DNA of 64,000 nucleotides. Origin: Ancylobacter tetraedralis (GTDB lineage: Bacteria; Pseudomonadota; Alphaproteobacteria; Rhizobiales; Xanthobacteraceae). The notes under the pieces are model-generated. The model worked only from the letters and a program-made list of their open reading frames with translations, was not told the DNA's origin and searched no databases. Shown piece by piece: positions 63,512 through 64,000 of this stretch. The position numbers and the translations under genes were made by a program. The stretch lies in the NCBI RefSeq assembly GCF_014195655.1, contig NZ_JACICD010000001.1, forward strand, positions 596,682-660,681. Direction: 5' to 3'. The first letter of the stretch is position 1. Each line of letters opens with the position of its first letter.

Positions 63512-64000
63512 ATGTCGAACCTCCGTCTGGCGGGTGGATTGCTCGTTGGCGTCCTGCTGACTGCAATAGTGTCCCCTGTCAGCGCTCAGCAGGGACCGCT
63601 GGTTGATGCCGAATGGCTCTCCAAAAACTTGGAAAACCCGAAAGTCCGGGTATTCGAGGTGAGCGTCGATCCCGGAGTCTATGAGCACGGCCATGTGCCG
63701 GGCGCGGTCAACATCAGCTGGCACACCGATCTGGTCGATCCCGTGAAACGCGACATCGTCAGCCCGGCCAAGTTCGAGGAGCTGCTTGAAAAGGCCGGCG
63801 TGACCAAGGACACCACGATCGTCCTCTATGGCGACAACAACAACTGGTTCGCCGCCTGGGGTGCGTGGGTGTTCAACCAGTACGGTCTCGGCGACCAGGT
63901 GAAGCTGCTCGATGGCGGGCGCAAGCTGTGGGAGAAGCAGGCGTTGCCGCTCGATACCAAGGCACCGTCCTATGCCAAGTCCGACCTGACATTGCTGCCA
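63512..64000 (+). CDS. Exported rhodanese-type sulfurtransferase (3' partial)
   Basis: The start of a gene that leaves the window; 163 residues are visible. A signal peptide (MSNLRLAGGLLVGVLLTAIVSPVSAQ) precedes a first rhodanese domain with two-domain (SseA/TST) features: LVDAEWLSKNLENPKVRVFEV, YEHGHVPGAVNISWHTDLVD, TIVLYGDNNNWFAAWGAWVFNQYG and KLLDGGRKLWEKQ. The catalytic Cys would be in the second domain, beyond the window. It probably transfers sulfane sulfur in the periplasm, fitting the sulfur island. Ribosome site TGAGGAG. Confidence 0.85.
   Translation, partial: MSNLRLAGGLLVGVLLTAIVSPVSAQQGPLVDAEWLSKNLENPKVRVFEVSVDPGVYEHGHVPGAVNISWHTDLVDPVKRDIVSPAKFEELLEKAGVTKDTTIVLYGDNNNWFAAWGAWVFNQYGLGDQVKLLDGGRKLWEKQALPLDTKAPSYAKSDLTLLP

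Overview
The window is high-GC DNA with dense, codon-biased genes, ATGA/TGATG start-stop overlaps and many ABC transporters. This fits an alphaproteobacterium of the Hyphomicrobiales, most like Xanthobacteraceae (Ancylobacter, Starkeya or Xanthobacter type). That placement rests on recognising gene families, not on a phylogenetic test. I see no rRNA, tRNA, CRISPR array or intact insertion sequence.

Left part (1-19 kb). Positions 1-6751 look like the downstream end of a soluble diiron (propane/phenol-type) monooxygenase operon: a 5'-truncated amidohydrolase, a DUF59/MIP18-like Fe-S protein with a Cys-rich tail, a dedicated GroEL-like chaperonin, an unknown 169-aa protein and an AcoR/MimR-type sigma-54 activator. 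The monooxygenase genes would lie left of the window. Next come small unknown genes around a WD40 propeller protein (6.9-9.4 kb). A complete nickel ECF transporter operon, nikKMLQO, follows on the minus strand (9.5-12.9 kb), with an exact GTATGA-N16-TCATAC NikR box in front. Then come a lytic transglycosylase, a MarR/MFS pair, a decayed aldo/keto reductase, and a divergent oxidoreductase/TetR pair with three near-identical operator copies.

Middle part (19-46 kb). A very large type V autotransporter (about 2470 aa) is followed by a LuxR-type regulator. From 28.4 to 45.2 kb lies a carbohydrate/organophosphate uptake island: an omega-aminotransferase, a four-gene sugar ABC operon with a ROK regulator, an RpiR regulator with several operator copies, and a second four-gene ABC operon followed by a metallophosphoesterase, a HAD phosphatase, a Na/Pi cotransporter and a PfkB kinase. 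The island is bracketed by wreckage of a conjugative element. On the left are an HNH nuclease remnant and the C-terminal piece of a VirD2/DUF3363-type relaxase (plus strand). On the right are the N-terminal piece of such a relaxase and a frameshifted conjugation-type lytic transglycosylase (minus strand). This geometry suggests an old inversion or recombination with one breakpoint in a relaxase gene.

Right part (46.6-64 kb). This is a sulfur-scavenging island. It holds an SfnG/SsuD-like flavin monooxygenase with ssuCBA and an SfnB/DszC-like flavoprotein; a tauABC set; an ssuACBD operon ending in an FAD/NAD-binding protein; a divergent ssuE-ssuCBA operon; and the start of a periplasmic rhodanese-type sulfurtransferase. 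Together these would import sulfonates or sulfones and cleave C-S bonds with reduced flavin. AT-rich boxes containing CTAAT precede four of the transcription units and may be a shared sulfur-starvation signal.
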